The notes: a model not told the origin generated them from the letters alone. A stretch of DNA of 64,000 nt from Afipia sp. (GCA_016201045.1 JACQDM010000010.1:1-64000); one strand, 5' to 3'; shown: positions 1-8,609, counted from the first letter of the stretch. Numbers and translations: made by a program.

Positions 1-525
1 AGATCCGATCGATTGGTTGAACCCACCAAGATCAAGGATTGCACTTGTAACAGTCGAACCATTGCCAACCGTAACCGCGCTGTTGTTCCCAAACGCATTC
101 GCAACGCCGCCCTGAAGTGTGCCTTCAACAACAATCGTGCCACCAGTGTAAGTATTGGCACCCGAAAGCGTGAGCGTGCCATCGCTCAAATTAAAATACG
201 TCAGCGCGGTTACCGCAGACCCGTTCGCTATGATACCGGAGTAGTTTTCGTTAGCCGGACCGGTGATAGTGAGCGTCGCGATACTTGCGCCATTATTTAC
301 GACGCCCGTTGGAAATGAGTTGAGATCGCTAACGGACTGATTGTTGCCATTCAGGTTGAGAGTTTGAGCACTCAACGAAACTGCAAAAAAAATACTGGCA
401 AAAAAGACGCCAGCGAAAAGACCTAAAATTCCTTGATAACGCTTGAGTCGAGAACGGTCACAAACTGGTCGAATCTCGGCGCTACCTCTGTGCGCGGCCG
501 CACAGAAATTTCTCGCGAAACACAC
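1..525 (-). CDS. Autotransporter-type surface protein, N-terminal fragment (runs off the left edge)
   Basis: Reading the minus strand from the window edge gives a hydrophobic signal peptide ending near VSLSAQT, followed by a low-complexity, glycine/asparagine/threonine-rich passenger. The passenger contains LSGANTYTGGTIVEGTL and, at the edge, LGGFNQSIGS. These are the hallmarks of autotransporter-associated beta-strand (PATR) repeats, which form the exported beta-helix of type V secreted proteins. The beta-barrel translocator would lie left of the window. No ATG precedes the signal peptide in frame. GTG codons at 525 and 531 are the nearest starts and would leave an unusually long charged N-region of about 35 residues before the hydrophobic core. 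The exact 5' end is therefore uncertain, and the gene could be broken at its start. It lies in the accessory strip next to the tRNA-Ser integrase. Confidence 0.6.
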   Translation of the reverse strand, partial: MCFARNFCAAAHRGSAEIRPVCDRSRLKRYQGILGLFAGVFFASIFFAVSLSAQTLNLNGNNQSVSDLNSFPTGVVNNGASIATLTITGPANENYSGIIANGSAVTALTYFNLSDGTLTLSGANTYTGGTIVVEGTLQGGVANAFGNNSAVTVGNGSTVTSAILDLGGFNQSIGS

Positions 526-835
526 GCGCACTACTGTGCGGTCGGTGGGTACAACAAACAAATGCCCGCCCCCTCGAACCCCCGCCAGTCCTGACGAAGG
601 CGCCCGAGTTAAAAATAGCTTAAGGAATCCAACGCTGTCATTCGGTAATGGGTTAACGTCGAACTAATGGTTAACGTGGAACCCGCGGAATGCCCTACAC
701 AAAATGACAATTAATCCCATGAAAACAGTATTTTATTAGGAAGCTCTCGCCTGATTTATTAGCGGCGAACCACGGCAATAAAGTCACACTTTTGATTTTC
801 CGTGCATTATTTGAGCAACGCCAAACAATGACAAA
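526..835. other. Intergenic region, about 310 bp
   Basis: The stretch from about 640 to 835 is visibly AT-rich compared with the rest of the window. It separates the 3' end of the exported protein (ending at 836, minus strand) from the start of the autotransporter fragment, so it should hold the autotransporter promoter. I see no convincing gene, no RNA gene and no clean terminator hairpin. Confidence 0.4.
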
Positions 836-1609
836 CTAGAAAGATCCGGCTGGAAGCCTGAACACATCAGGACTTTTTGCGTCCGCGATGTAGAAAAGCA
901 GCAGTGCAGAAGGCGTCAGAACTCTTTGATTGTTGTCACCTTGAGAGAGTGTTCCTTGCAACAGCAGAACTGTTGAATGTTCTTGCGCGTCGCTGCCCCT
1001 AAACATGAGAACACCGCCGTTGACAGGCACGTTTGTGGCAATCGTGTCGGGCCTGTAGCCAGCGCCACTAAAATGGGTTCGGAGGATCGTTGCATTTGAA
1101 AACAATTGCTCAGCTGTAATCTTGTCGTCGGTGGCCTTGGACCAAGTCACACCAACCTGAATCAATGACTTCGATTTGAATCCGAAGACGTAAGAGATCT
1201 CTGAGACACCGCCGCCCGGTAAAACATCGGGCGCTTGAACCGACAGAATACGCGTTTGCTCACCTTTATTATCCTCTGCGCGAATTGCTTCCGGTTTGAC
1301 TTTGAAATCCTTCAAAATCGCCGCGCGCACGTCGCTTTCGCTCATTCCAAAGCGAGCTGATCGAAATCCTGAGACGTCTGCAGTCTGCCCGCCCAGAGCT
1401 GGCGCACCGGCTGGCGCTGATACCGCCGTTCCAGTCGATGAGGCTGGATGCACGGTACTCGCAGGCGCTACCGTTGCAGCAGGCTTCTTTGTCGGTGGCG
1501 CTTGTGTGGTCTGCGCCAGAGCTATCCCGAGCGGGGACACGACCGTCACGATCAATAGAGCGCATGAGGCGAGAGACAGAGATTGAACGCGTCGTTGATC
1601 GCAATTCAT
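836..1609 (-). CDS. Exported hypothetical protein with proline/alanine linker
   Basis: The product is about 257 residues if translation begins at the ATG at 1609. An in-frame extension to 1642 would place a charged stretch ahead of the signal peptide and is less likely. The N-terminus has a hydrophobic signal peptide ending around GIALAQT, then a Pro/Ala/Thr-rich linker of about 50 residues. A globular domain follows that begins FRSARFGMSESDVRAAI, a phrase typical of periplasmic proteins of unknown function in Bradyrhizobium-type genomes. I cannot assign a function. No cysteines suggest lipidation, so the product is probably periplasmic or secreted. It sits alone between the autotransporter fragment and the small genes of the integrated element. 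Confidence 0.65.
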   Translation of the reverse strand: MNCDQRRVQSLSLASCALLIVTVVSPLGIALAQTTQAPPTKKPAATVAPASTVHPASSTGTAVSAPAGAPALGGQTADVSGFRSARFGMSESDVRAAILKDFKVKPEAIRAEDNKGEQTRILSVQAPDVLPGGGVSEISYVFGFKSKSLIQVGVTWSKATDDKITAEQLFSNATILRTHFSGAGYRPDTIATNVPVNGGVLMFRGSDAQEHSTVLLLQGTLSQGDNNQRVLTPSALLLFYIADAKSPDVFRLPAGSF

Positions 1610-1998
1610 TGGTTTTGCCCTCGAGCCTGTGCCCAACACCACTGATGTACCCTCAGATTTGTCACGATTCGATAGGATTACGCTAGCAATGATCCCTACG
1701 GGGGACTAGCAAACCCAAATATCTGGTGGGCGGCTGACACAATCCGACCAATGCTAATCTAGATAGATTCATTGGTATTCCGCTTTATTGGTGCCTTTTT
1801 GGCATGACAATTGATCCGTACGAATTTTGGCGACGTTGAATTGAGCGTGGTCCAAACCGCTCTCTTGATCGCCGGAGTCGATCCTTCGATCGAGGCGGCC
1901 TATATCGAAAACAATCGGGAAAGTCGGCGATTGAAATCGACATGCTCTGAAAGCGCCCCCAAAAATTCTTAATATGATTTGCGCCGGAATTGCATGGG
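1610..1998. other. Region without a convincing gene
   Basis: A minus-strand open frame of 85 codons (1769-2026) lies here. Its product shows no recognisable domain, it overlaps the next frame, and no good ribosome-binding site is visible. I do not call it a gene. The region is otherwise featureless to the eye and probably contains the promoter for the exported protein ending at 836. Confidence 0.35.
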
Positions 1999-2280
1999 TC
2001 AGCGGCGGGGCATCAACGGAAGGCATGTCCGTTCACTGTGCAAATAACGCGGCCGTTGTTCAGTCTGTTTGTGCGCCGTGTAGCGTGCCGTCAATGACAT
2101 GATCTCCTGACCCGACTCAAAATGACTCATTCCGGCAAACTGTTGCCACATTCGCTCTCTGTTAAAGCGCGAATAGTAGCTCGGGTCCCGAGATATATAG
2201 GTAATGCTGTTTTCGTAACCGAGACAGTAGTGCCGAATTCCATCATCGGTAAAATGGAATTTCGGTACGTTTAGCGTCAC
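1999..2280 (-). CDS. Small hypothetical protein of the integrated element (doubtful)
   Basis: This is a 93-residue frame with a GTG start, 29 bases downstream of the stop of the preceding minus-strand gene. The N-terminal two thirds is rich in aromatic residues (HYCLGYENSITYISRD, SYYSRFNRERMWQQF), which looks like real protein. The last 30 residues look less constrained. No family is recognised. A short perfect hairpin (2288-2300, GGCGC/GCGCC stem) sits just upstream of the start, between the two genes. The frame may be the third gene of the small element operon or simply a chance frame. Confidence 0.35.
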   Translation of the reverse strand: MTLNVPKFHFTDDGIRHYCLGYENSITYISRDPSYYSRFNRERMWQQFAGMSHFESGQEIMSLTARYTAHKQTEQRPRYLHSERTCLPLMPRR

Positions 2281-2309
2281 TGGATTCGGCGCTAAGCGCC
2301 ACTGGCTTT

Positions 2310-2762
2310 CTAATTTTTTCTGACGTAGCGCGCTCGAACCTGGGATCGTTCAGCGCGCGCCCCCTTGCCAAGTTTAATCGCCTCTTCAAAAGTTGTGATC
2401 TCTCGCCAATCATCCGTTGGCGCCGAGCTCTCCGTTGGACGAAACGTCAGCCTGTATCGACTTGGGCTTCGGAACTCGCCTGCACTCGGCCTTCCCTTCT
2501 CCGTAATTTCGATAAACCCAAGCGCAACGAGTTCGCGAATGGCAGCACCAATCCCATGGCGATGGACACCATATTCTTCGAGTTGATTGTAGGTGCAGGG
2601 AAGCTTTCCATTGTCCCTCCCGCCGTGCTGGGCAAGTTCGATTTGGAGACGTGCAAGAACTCTGAGCGCGGAAAGCGATAGAACCCTGTAAGCGGGACTT
2701 CGCAGCATCTCTATAAGCTGAGCTGCGAACTGTCCGCTAATCTTGTTGTGCCTATTTCGCAT
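2310..2762 (-). CDS. Helix-turn-helix-like protein of an integrated element
   Basis: A 150-residue basic protein. Residues 10-90 (SPAYRVLSLSALRVLARLQ ... YGVHRHGIGAAIRELVALGF) look like a winged-helix, replication-initiator-like fold. From memory, very similar small proteins recur in integrated elements of Bradyrhizobium and Methylobacterium, usually annotated as hypothetical. The start overlaps the 3' end of the AlpA-like gene by 11 bases, so the two are translationally linked. A role in element maintenance or replication control is an inference. The position a few hundred bases from an integrase supports mobile-element origin. Confidence 0.6.
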   Translation of the reverse strand: MRNRHNKISGQFAAQLIEMLRSPAYRVLSLSALRVLARLQIELAQHGGRDNGKLPCTYNQLEEYGVHRHGIGAAIRELVALGFIEITEKGRPSAGEFRSPSRYRLTFRPTESSAPTDDWREITTFEEAIKLGKGARAERSQVRARYVRKN

Positions 2763-3024
2763 GACGCCCTGCCCCCGTGTTTCCCGGTTGGATAGGCGAA
2801 CAGTCTTTTTCTAAGGAACTCCCGTCGTGTTTCTCGACTAATTTTCGAATGTCTTCGACTCGCCACGCTGTTATCCGCGGCCCAAGCTTTACGGGTTCGG
2901 GATATCGTCCGGACAATACGCCGGCCCACCAGGTGGACTTGCTTACAGGAATTGGACCGATCGGCCCGAGTATAGATTTGAGCCGGACAAAACCGTACTC
3001 CGGAATTTTCTGACCGTCGGACAT
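2752..3024 (-). CDS. AlpA/excisionase-like small DNA-binding protein
   Basis: The product is about 90 residues from the ATG at 3024, which has an AAAGG ribosome-binding site 7 bases upstream. The frame can be extended to 3051 but without a better site. The sequence VRLKSILGPIGPIPVSKSTWWAGVLSGRYPEPVKLGPRITAWRV... follows the layout of AlpA-family helix-turn-helix regulators: a 'signal for strand/sets the helix' region, then G-x-(F/Y)P-x-P-x-(K/R)-L-G-x-R and the W-R-x-E-D turn. Such proteins activate or direct excision of P4-type elements next to a cognate integrase, as found here 0.7 kb away. It overlaps the next gene downstream by 11 bases. Confidence 0.7.
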   Translation of the reverse strand: MSDGQKIPEYGFVRLKSILGPIGPIPVSKSTWWAGVLSGRYPEPVKLGPRITAWRVEDIRKLVEKHDGSSLEKDCSPIQPGNTGAGRHAK

Positions 3025-3126
3025 GGTTCGCCTTTGTTGATTTGAGATCAACGCGAACCTAGACGGTGGACGAAAGGTTGAGGCCGAGTTCGGTCTTGTA
3101 AAACCGAAATCGGTTTCAAGCGTCCT

Positions 3127-3561
3127 TTAGCTTTCGGCGACGATGGCTGAGGAATTTTGCAAATACTTGCGAATTGTATCTTCGTCTAGCGAAATTCCCT
3201 GCGTAGCCAAATCAGTGCGAATTCTCGATGCAGCGGAGCTTCGGATCAAATTCGGATCGTATTGGTATTTCGAGGCTGCAATCCCGAATAATATCTTCGC
3301 AAGACTTGTGCGTTCCTTGGGCGTTGGTTCCTCTTCCTGCTCTCGGCAGTCATAGCGCTCGTGCAAAAGTTTTAGTACTTGCTCTACCAGCGAATTTCTC
3401 TGAAGAGTCATGTCGATTAGCCGACATTCCAAGCCGGAGTTGGGATCGCAAAAGGGATTAAGAGAGGTCAGCTGATAACTGCTCTTGGAAGTTTTTTTAG
3501 CTGCTTCGGTGAAGTGAGGCGCGTGTTCAATTCCGGAAACGTCATTTGACCGCCGATACAT
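3127..3561 (-). CDS. Hypothetical protein of the integrated element
   Basis: A 144-residue, charged, probably cytoplasmic protein. A strong GAGGAG ribosome-binding site lies about 7 bases upstream of the ATG at 3561, which argues that it is a real gene. The C-terminal half (ASRIRTDLATQGISLDEDTIRKYLQNS) resembles a helical DNA-binding or adaptor segment seen in element-encoded proteins. I do not recognise a named family. It lies between the integrase and the AlpA-like gene on the same strand and is probably cargo or accessory to the element. Confidence 0.6.
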   Translation of the reverse strand: MYRRSNDVSGIEHAPHFTEAAKKTSKSSYQLTSLNPFCDPNSGLECRLIDMTLQRNSLVEQVLKLLHERYDCREQEEEPTPKERTSLAKILFGIAASKYQYDPNLIRSSAASRIRTDLATQGISLDEDTIRKYLQNSSAIVAES

Positions 3562-3754
3562 CTGCTCACTCCTCTACGTCGTCAATATCACTTACAGGCT
3601 AAGGGTAATTGGACATCGCGGGTCAAGGGCGCGCCAATAACGCTCCCCGCTATCCAAATGAATTGTGGGCGAGAGTGTGGGCGTTGTTTCAACCTATCGG
3701 CGATTGCGCAAGCAGACGTTGATTTTGGCGGAGGGCAACGAAATCGATACACGT

Positions 3755-4963
3755 TCAAGAAACAATCCGCATAGGCGAGATCTTGCTTACAGGCCGCGCG
3801 ATGTAATTCGCCCACGTGTGCATTAGTTCACGCCGCTTATCGAATAAGTCACCGCGGCGATAGGCGGCCTCTGTTTTGTCGTTAATGGCATGGGCAAGCG
3901 CTGCCTCGCATGTGTCCCGATCGAAGCTCGTTTGTTCGGATGCCCAGTCGCGAAACGATGAGCGGAATCCATGGACCGTCACACTCGCATTCATCCGCCT
4001 CATCAACATCAGGAATGCCATGTTTGACATTGATGCTGACGTCATTCGGCCCGGAAAAACGTGGTCCCCAATTGGCGCAATCGAGCGGGCCGACTGCAAT
4101 ATTTCAATTGCACGAGGGGAAAGCGGAACACGATGTCCGCGGCCGCCCTTCATTCGATTGTCCGGGATTGTCCAAGTCGCTTTTAAAAGATCGAACTCGG
4201 ACCATTTCGCGCCGAGCACTTCTCCGGTCCGCGTTGCGGTCAGGACCAAGAACTCAAGCGCGAGCGCAACCGTCGTGCCCTGCTCCACTTCACGCAGCTT
4301 GGCGATAAAATCGGGCACCTCGCCATAAGGCATTGCTGCATGGTGACCGCGACGTCCTGATTGCCGTGGTAGCGCCCTAGCAATTCCCTCGATTGGATTG
4401 GCGCCGGTGCAGTAACCGGCCGCCCGTGCATAATCGAGCACTGCTCCGATCCGTTGGCGGACTCGCCGCGCTGTTTCTGCCTTCGACAGCCAGATCGGAG
4501 ACAGCACACGTAGGATCTTTGGTGTGTCGATTTGGTCGATCGGTAGCTTTCCTAGAGTGGGAAATGCGTAGGCTTTCAGCGTCGCGAGCCACTGCTCGGC
4601 GTGCTTGGCGTTTTTCCATCCAGCTTTGTGACTACCATGCACGGTACGCGCGAGGTCTTCGAACGTCGGCTTGATCGCGCGTGCCTTCTGGCGCTCTAAA
4701 ATGGGATTGCCACCGTCACGTGCAGTCTTGCGCTGTGCCCGGGCAGATTCTCTCGCCTCGGCAAGGGTCACAAGACGTAGGCTGCCAAGACCAATGTCGC
4801 GGCGGCGCCCCTGCACCACGGTGCGAAGCAGCCATCGTTTCGCGCCGGAAAGGTCGACGACGAGATAAAGCCCGTTGCCGTCGGCGTATCGGCCTGGCTG
4901 TCTAAGCGAATTGACCCGAACACTCGTCAGGGCCCGGTCCGGATGCCTGCCCGTGCGTTTCAT
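3755..4963 (-). CDS. P4-type tyrosine site-specific integrase
   Basis: A 402-residue integrase from the ATG at 4963. The frame stays open to 5035, but homologues as I remember them begin close to RTGRHPDRAL. The N-terminal 90 residues form the arm-binding domain (PGRYADGNGLYLVV). A core-binding domain follows, then the catalytic domain. The expected catalytic residues are all visible: Arg about 245 (ATRTGEV), His-x-x-Arg about 331/334 (HGFRSSFR), His about 358 (ALAHA) and Tyr about 368 (AAYRRGDL). The gene ends over 1 kb from the tRNA and starts 157 bases from the tRNA-Ser 3' end. That is the standard arrangement for an element that integrates into, and reconstitutes, the tRNA 3' end. The enzyme looks intact. 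Confidence 0.92.
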   Translation of the reverse strand: MKRTGRHPDRALTSVRVNSLRQPGRYADGNGLYLVVDLSGAKRWLLRTVVQGRRRDIGLGSLRLVTLAEARESARAQRKTARDGGNPILERQKARAIKPTFEDLARTVHGSHKAGWKNAKHAEQWLATLKAYAFPTLGKLPIDQIDTPKILRVLSPIWLSKAETARRVRQRIGAVLDYARAAGYCTGANPIEGIARALPRQSGRRGHHAAMPYGEVPDFIAKLREVEQGTTVALALEFLVLTATRTGEVLGAKWSEFDLLKATWTIPDNRMKGGRGHRVPLSPRAIEILQSARSIAPIGDHVFPGRMTSASMSNMAFLMLMRRMNASVTVHGFRSSFRDWASEQTSFDRDTCEAALAHAINDKTEAAYRRGDLFDKRRELMHTWANYIARPVSKISPMRIVS

Positions 4964-5120
4964 GAGAGGAAGCCCAATCCAAGAATCCGCCAATCCACCC
5001 CACATTCGGGTTTGGATTGGGCTGGATTTGTTCACATGGTGGCGGATCGGGCGTAGGCTGTAAAGTTCTTTTTTTTCAGTATCTTATCGGACCATCTTGG
5101 ATGATCTCGGACTATAAATT

Positions 5121-5147
5121 TGGCGGAAGGGGTGGGATTCGAACCCA
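5121..5147 (-). other. Probable attachment site (att) at the tRNA-Ser 3' end
   Basis: P4-type integrases recombine within the T-loop and acceptor arm of tRNA genes, leaving a direct repeat of the tRNA 3' end at the far side of the element. Here the integrase lies immediately beyond the 3' CCA, so this 3' end should be one att half. I searched by eye for a second copy in positions 1-3700 and did not find one. The other border is therefore probably left of the window. Confidence 0.5.
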
Positions 5148-5210
5148 CGGTACCCTTGCAGGCACGCCGGTTTTCAAGACCGGTGCCTTAAACCACTCGG
5201 CCACCCTTCC
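5121..5210 (-). tRNA. tRNA-Ser (anticodon UGA)
   Basis: The minus strand from 5210 to 5121 folds as a 90-nt class II tRNA. The acceptor stem is GGAAGGG/CCCTTCC with encoded CCA at 5123-5121. The D-arm region reads GGCCGAGTGGTTTAAGGC. The anticodon stem CCGGT/ACCGG surrounds loop CTTGAAA, giving anticodon TGA. A long variable arm and the T-arm GGTTCGAATCC follow. The length and long variable arm are typical of serine tRNAs. An integrase gene lies directly downstream of its 3' end, so this is a used attachment site. Confidence 0.97.
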
Positions 5211-5292
5211 AATCCGTCCGTCATGGGGGATGGCGCCCGCGAATGCAAGGATTGTAAGAGCTGTGTATGGCTCGACGGGATTGGCGCAGCCC

Positions 5293-6936
5293 TCAATACC
5301 CGCGCTGATAGGTTGGGCGCGACGGCTGGTACTGCGGCTGCCGTGGCGGCTGATACGGAGGTTTCTGGACTTGAACGACAGGCGGTGCCTGCCCGGTGAC
5401 GGCCGCGGTTCCCGCTGCATTTCCCTTCGGCTTTGGAGGCACCGGAAGCAGGGTCAGGTCGGTGAGAGCGTCAGCGAGATCGCGATAGTTGCGTTCGAAT
5501 TCATCACGCGCGATCTTGCCAGTCGATAGCCGGCGCAGCAGCGGCCGAATTTTTCCGCCCGCCTCCGCAACGGAGTCGTTGTAGTCGGCAAGGCTCAGAC
5601 CGAGTTCGGCAGCCGCGGCTGGCAGATCGAGATCGTCATCGTAACGATTGGACATCGCATTGATCATCTCGACGCCGTTCAGTTTCAAATCTGGATCGAG
5701 GCCGGCACGATTCATGGCGCTTGTAAAACGCTGGATGTCGCCGTTGAGCAATGCATCCATCTTGTCCTGTGCGGGGTAGAGTCCATCAACCCCATCGCGC
5801 ACGTCGCGCGGAAAGGACCGGCCCGTCAGCACCACGTTGCGGACTTCGTCATTGGCCCGTTCAAGGCCGCCATCCGGGCAGCTCATGCAGACAATGCCGG
5901 GAGTGACGACAACAATGCGGCGCGACTGATCGCGAACCACGCCGGGGAGCCCGCGATCCAATCGCTCGCCTGACGCCTTACTCAGGTAATAACCCTGAAA
6001 GCCGTTCGGCAGGCTGAAGAAAGTCTCGCTGCTGTCGTGGCTGAAACCGGATTCGCCGCCCGGACCGACGGGGAAATCGAAGATGCTCTGCTTGTCCCTG
6101 CCTCCTGCGAAATCGTAAGTTATCCAGAAATATCCGGTGCGTGAAGGATGCCGCTCGATGATGCGATTGTTCTGCGTGATGTTCGATTTCTGAAAGCCTG
6201 CACGTTGCGCCGTCAGATTGCGAATGTCGCCGGCTACATCGATTCCCTGCTGTTGGGCAAAGTCCTGAAAGCGGCCGGGCAGCTTCAGCAGCGAGTAATA
6301 CAACTGAGGCTGCGTCGCGTTCGATGCCAGCCAGTCGGCGCGCACGTAAGGCAGCGCAGTCGAAGTGGTTTTTGCAAGCGTCCGGCTCAATTCGGAATCG
6401 GGTGCGGCGAGATAAGGATAAAAGGCGAGAAGCGCATTCCAGTCGTCGAGGCTCCAGCCGAGATCGACGAGATTAAACCGTAGGATTGTTCCTTCCGGAT
6501 CGATCGCTTCAACCTTGATCGGATCAGGCGCGCGGCTCAGGGAATTGAGCAGCTTGACGGCGGCCTGACGATAAACCTTCATCGCATCCTCGCCGACACA
6601 GAGATTGGCGAGGTGCGTCAGTGTCAAATAGCGCTGGGTCGCCTGCCTGTTACGGATGACCTTGTTGAGGTCGCCGACCATGACGTCGACCATATCGTCG
6701 GGATCGACAAATTTGTGCCCATCGCATGAAGCCGTCGGTGCAGCGGTTGTCGTTGTGGCGGCAGCAGGCGTCGGTGCCGTGGCCGATGAGGCGGTCGGCG
6801 GCGCGATTGTTCCCGACGGAACGACAGAGATCGATCGCTCTTCGGCAGACGTCGGCGTTCGCAGAATTGCGAGGGAGAATACGATGGCAACACCGACACA
6901 AACTTGCCGTCCTGCGGCGCGTGAAAATCGATTCAT
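5293..6936 (-). CDS. Large exported protein with a CxxC motif, cytochrome-like family lacking the heme histidine
   Basis: The product is about 547 residues from the ATG at 6936. The frame continues to 7086, but only the inner start places the signal peptide (AIVFSLAILRTPTSAEE) at the N-terminus. A Thr/Ala/Pro-rich linker of about 50 residues follows, then a globular region with LGWSLDDWNALLAFYPY and ALPYVRADWLAS. Toward residue 355 is VVVTPGIVCMSCPDGGLERA. From memory, related periplasmic proteins carry GISCMGCH at this position, a c-type heme motif. Here the histidine is replaced by proline, so heme attachment is doubtful. The C-terminal 50 residues are Pro/Gln/Tyr-rich. The function is unknown. 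It stands alone between tRNA-Ser and the glycosyltransferase. Confidence 0.6.
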   Translation of the reverse strand: MNRFSRAAGRQVCVGVAIVFSLAILRTPTSAEERSISVVPSGTIAPPTASSATAPTPAAATTTTAAPTASCDGHKFVDPDDMVDVMVGDLNKVIRNRQATQRYLTLTHLANLCVGEDAMKVYRQAAVKLLNSLSRAPDPIKVEAIDPEGTILRFNLVDLGWSLDDWNALLAFYPYLAAPDSELSRTLAKTTSTALPYVRADWLASNATQPQLYYSLLKLPGRFQDFAQQQGIDVAGDIRNLTAQRAGFQKSNITQNNRIIERHPSRTGYFWITYDFAGGRDKQSIFDFPVGPGGESGFSHDSSETFFSLPNGFQGYYLSKASGERLDRGLPGVVRDQSRRIVVVTPGIVCMSCPDGGLERANDEVRNVVLTGRSFPRDVRDGVDGLYPAQDKMDALLNGDIQRFTSAMNRAGLDPDLKLNGVEMINAMSNRYDDDLDLPAAAAELGLSLADYNDSVAEAGGKIRPLLRRLSTGKIARDEFERNYRDLADALTDLTLLPVPPKPKGNAAGTAAVTGQAPPVVQVQKPPYQPPRQPQYQPSRPTYQRGY

Positions 6937-7105
6937 CGAAATCCCCCATTGTGATCGCCAGTATCGGCCGCCAATATCCGTGCACCAGCCGTGTATTCGC
7001 AATACTCGTCCAGTTTCCGTTAGGTCACGTGCCAAGGCAATGCTTGGTCGGCTTGACCGGCGCGCTGGTTCAAGCCAACGCACCATTTTTGCGTCGCAAT
7101 ATGGG

Positions 7106-8359
7106 TTAGGCCGTTTTGGGGCGGGCCAGATTGGTCTCGACGGTTTCGGTATCGCGGCCGATACCCCACTGCCCCGGCCGAAAAATGATTGTCGCCAGAT
7201 AGACGATCAGAACCAGTGTGCCGAGCATGATGTCGTTATGGTCGCGCATGAATTCCGTGAATCCCTTTGGGACTAGATCGCGTGGGATTCCGGTGCAACC
7301 GGCAAAACTCAACAGCAGAACGATCGCACCCAGCCATTTGGTTTGGCGGTCTTTCAGCCAAGCAGCGGTCAGCAGAAAGTACGGAAAGACCAGATTGACG
7401 AAGTGGGTTCGGCTTGTCATCGGCGACAGCATCAGCATCGCGATGATCAGCAGGCAGATTTCGACGGGAAGAAGTGCTTTCAAGCGCATCGAATAAAGAA
7501 TGAGAAGTCCGACGATCGCAACGAAGACAAGCTGTGCGCCCCGCAGGATTTGTACGAAATACTGTTGATATTCCGTCGCATATAAAGCGCGCGCCAGCGC
7601 TCCGCGTAGCGAAAGGTTGTAGATGTTGGCGCCGTCCCAGAACGGGTTTTTGGTCGTCGCGCCTTTTTCAAGGACCGAGGGCATCGCAACTTCGTTGATC
7701 CATGACATCAAGTAGCCGTGCGTGCTCCCCTGCGGGGACAGAAACGCATCTTGAACAAATGATACGACGATCAGCGTTATGAAAAATGCGAGCGCGGCGA
7801 CAAACCGCCTGCGCACAATAAGATATGGCAGAAACAGGATTGGCGTGACCTTAATGGCCGCGGCCACCGCCAACGAAGCGCCGCCGGCCGCATCGCGCCG
7901 ATCGACGAGAAGCAGTGTGCCTAAAACGATAAATGGGAGAATAACGAGGTCGTAGGCCTGATTCTCGTAAACCGCGAGAATGAATTTCAGGCTGAGCAGT
8001 ACGCCGACCACGCGCAGCCATTTTATCTCGCGCTCATCCCAGGGTCCGGGAAACATGCGAAGCGCGATTTTCTCCGACAGTGCACAACAGATGACGGCGC
8101 AGCCGAGGCTGATGATGTACCAGATAATCGTCTGCGCGGTGACAGGCAGCGAGATGAACGGCATCATCACGAATGCAAAAGCCGGCGGATAAGTGAACGG
8201 CAACGCACATTGCTGCAGCGGCTGTTGTTCCCAAAGGCATCTGCCGGCAAGCGAATAAAGCTCCAGGCCACCGGGCTTGGCGAAACGCGGATAGTAGGCT
8301 GCCGCAGCGATCGCAAATATTAGCCGCGGCCAGTATCGCTGCCAAATTGAGCGAGCCAT
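7106..8359 (-). CDS. GT87-type polyprenol-sugar-dependent membrane glycosyltransferase
   Basis: A 417-residue protein from the ATG at 8359, which has a GAGGGAG ribosome-binding site 11 bases upstream. A GTG at 8380 is the alternative. It has about ten hydrophobic helices and the family layout of GT87/DUF2029 mannosyltransferases. An acidic, aromatic first loop (AAAYYPRFAKPGGLELYSLAG) is followed by FTYPPAFAFVMMP, YENQAYDLVILP, AAAIKVTPILFLPYLI and LLMLSPMTSRTHF. Members transfer sugar from a polyprenyl-phosphate donor on the periplasmic side of the inner membrane. The acceptor here is not evident. It is monocistronic, with the exported CxxC protein downstream on the same strand. Confidence 0.75.
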   Translation of the reverse strand: MARSIWQRYWPRLIFAIAAAAYYPRFAKPGGLELYSLAGRCLWEQQPLQQCALPFTYPPAFAFVMMPFISLPVTAQTIIWYIISLGCAVICCALSEKIALRMFPGPWDEREIKWLRVVGVLLSLKFILAVYENQAYDLVILPFIVLGTLLLVDRRDAAGGASLAVAAAIKVTPILFLPYLIVRRRFVAALAFFITLIVVSFVQDAFLSPQGSTHGYLMSWINEVAMPSVLEKGATTKNPFWDGANIYNLSLRGALARALYATEYQQYFVQILRGAQLVFVAIVGLLILYSMRLKALLPVEICLLIIAMLMLSPMTSRTHFVNLVFPYFLLTAAWLKDRQTKWLGAIVLLLSFAGCTGIPRDLVPKGFTEFMRDHNDIMLGTLVLIVYLATIIFRPGQWGIGRDTETVETNLARPKTA

Positions 8360-8447
8360 TGAAACCGCACTCCCTCTCACGCGTTATTCAGCGGTTCGTT
8401 AGCTTAATAGACGCCACGCAACAATGGCCGGGCCGGAGATTTCATCG

Positions 8448-8609
8448 ATGGGCGACCAAGAGCAGGAAAATCACGACCGTGACGTGAAAATTGCGCAAAA
8501 CGAGGCCAAGCGTGAATTCTTCAGCGACGTCCGCGTCAGTACATGGGCGATCTCGCTGGCGATCGTCGCCGGGCTTGCGGTGCTGACGATTTACCTGATG
8601 CGGCGCTAA
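8448..8609 (+). CDS. Small single-pass membrane protein
   Basis: The product is about 53 residues from the ATG at 8448, which has GGAG 9 bases upstream. An in-frame ATG at 8424 lacks such a site. The N-terminal half is acidic and polar (DQEQENHDRDVKIAQNEAKREF). One C-terminal transmembrane helix (WAISLAIVAGLAVLTIYL) ends in MRR, so the tail is probably cytoplasmic with the helix as anchor. No family is recognised. It is convergent with the exported small protein that ends at 8618. Confidence 0.5.
   Translation: MGDQEQENHDRDVKIAQNEAKREFFSDVRVSTWAISLAIVAGLAVLTIYLMRR

Noticed and set aside
443-667. 74-codon plus-strand open frame opposite and beyond the autotransporter start
   Set aside because: Arg/Pro-rich composition without a domain; it is antisense to the likely signal-peptide region and lacks a ribosome-binding site.
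1769-2026. 85-codon minus-strand frame
   Set aside because: No recognisable fold, overlaps the next frame and has no visible ribosome-binding site.
3588-3815. 75-codon minus-strand frame overlapping the integrase 3' end
   Set aside because: Arbitrary composition, overlaps a well-supported gene and no ribosome-binding site.
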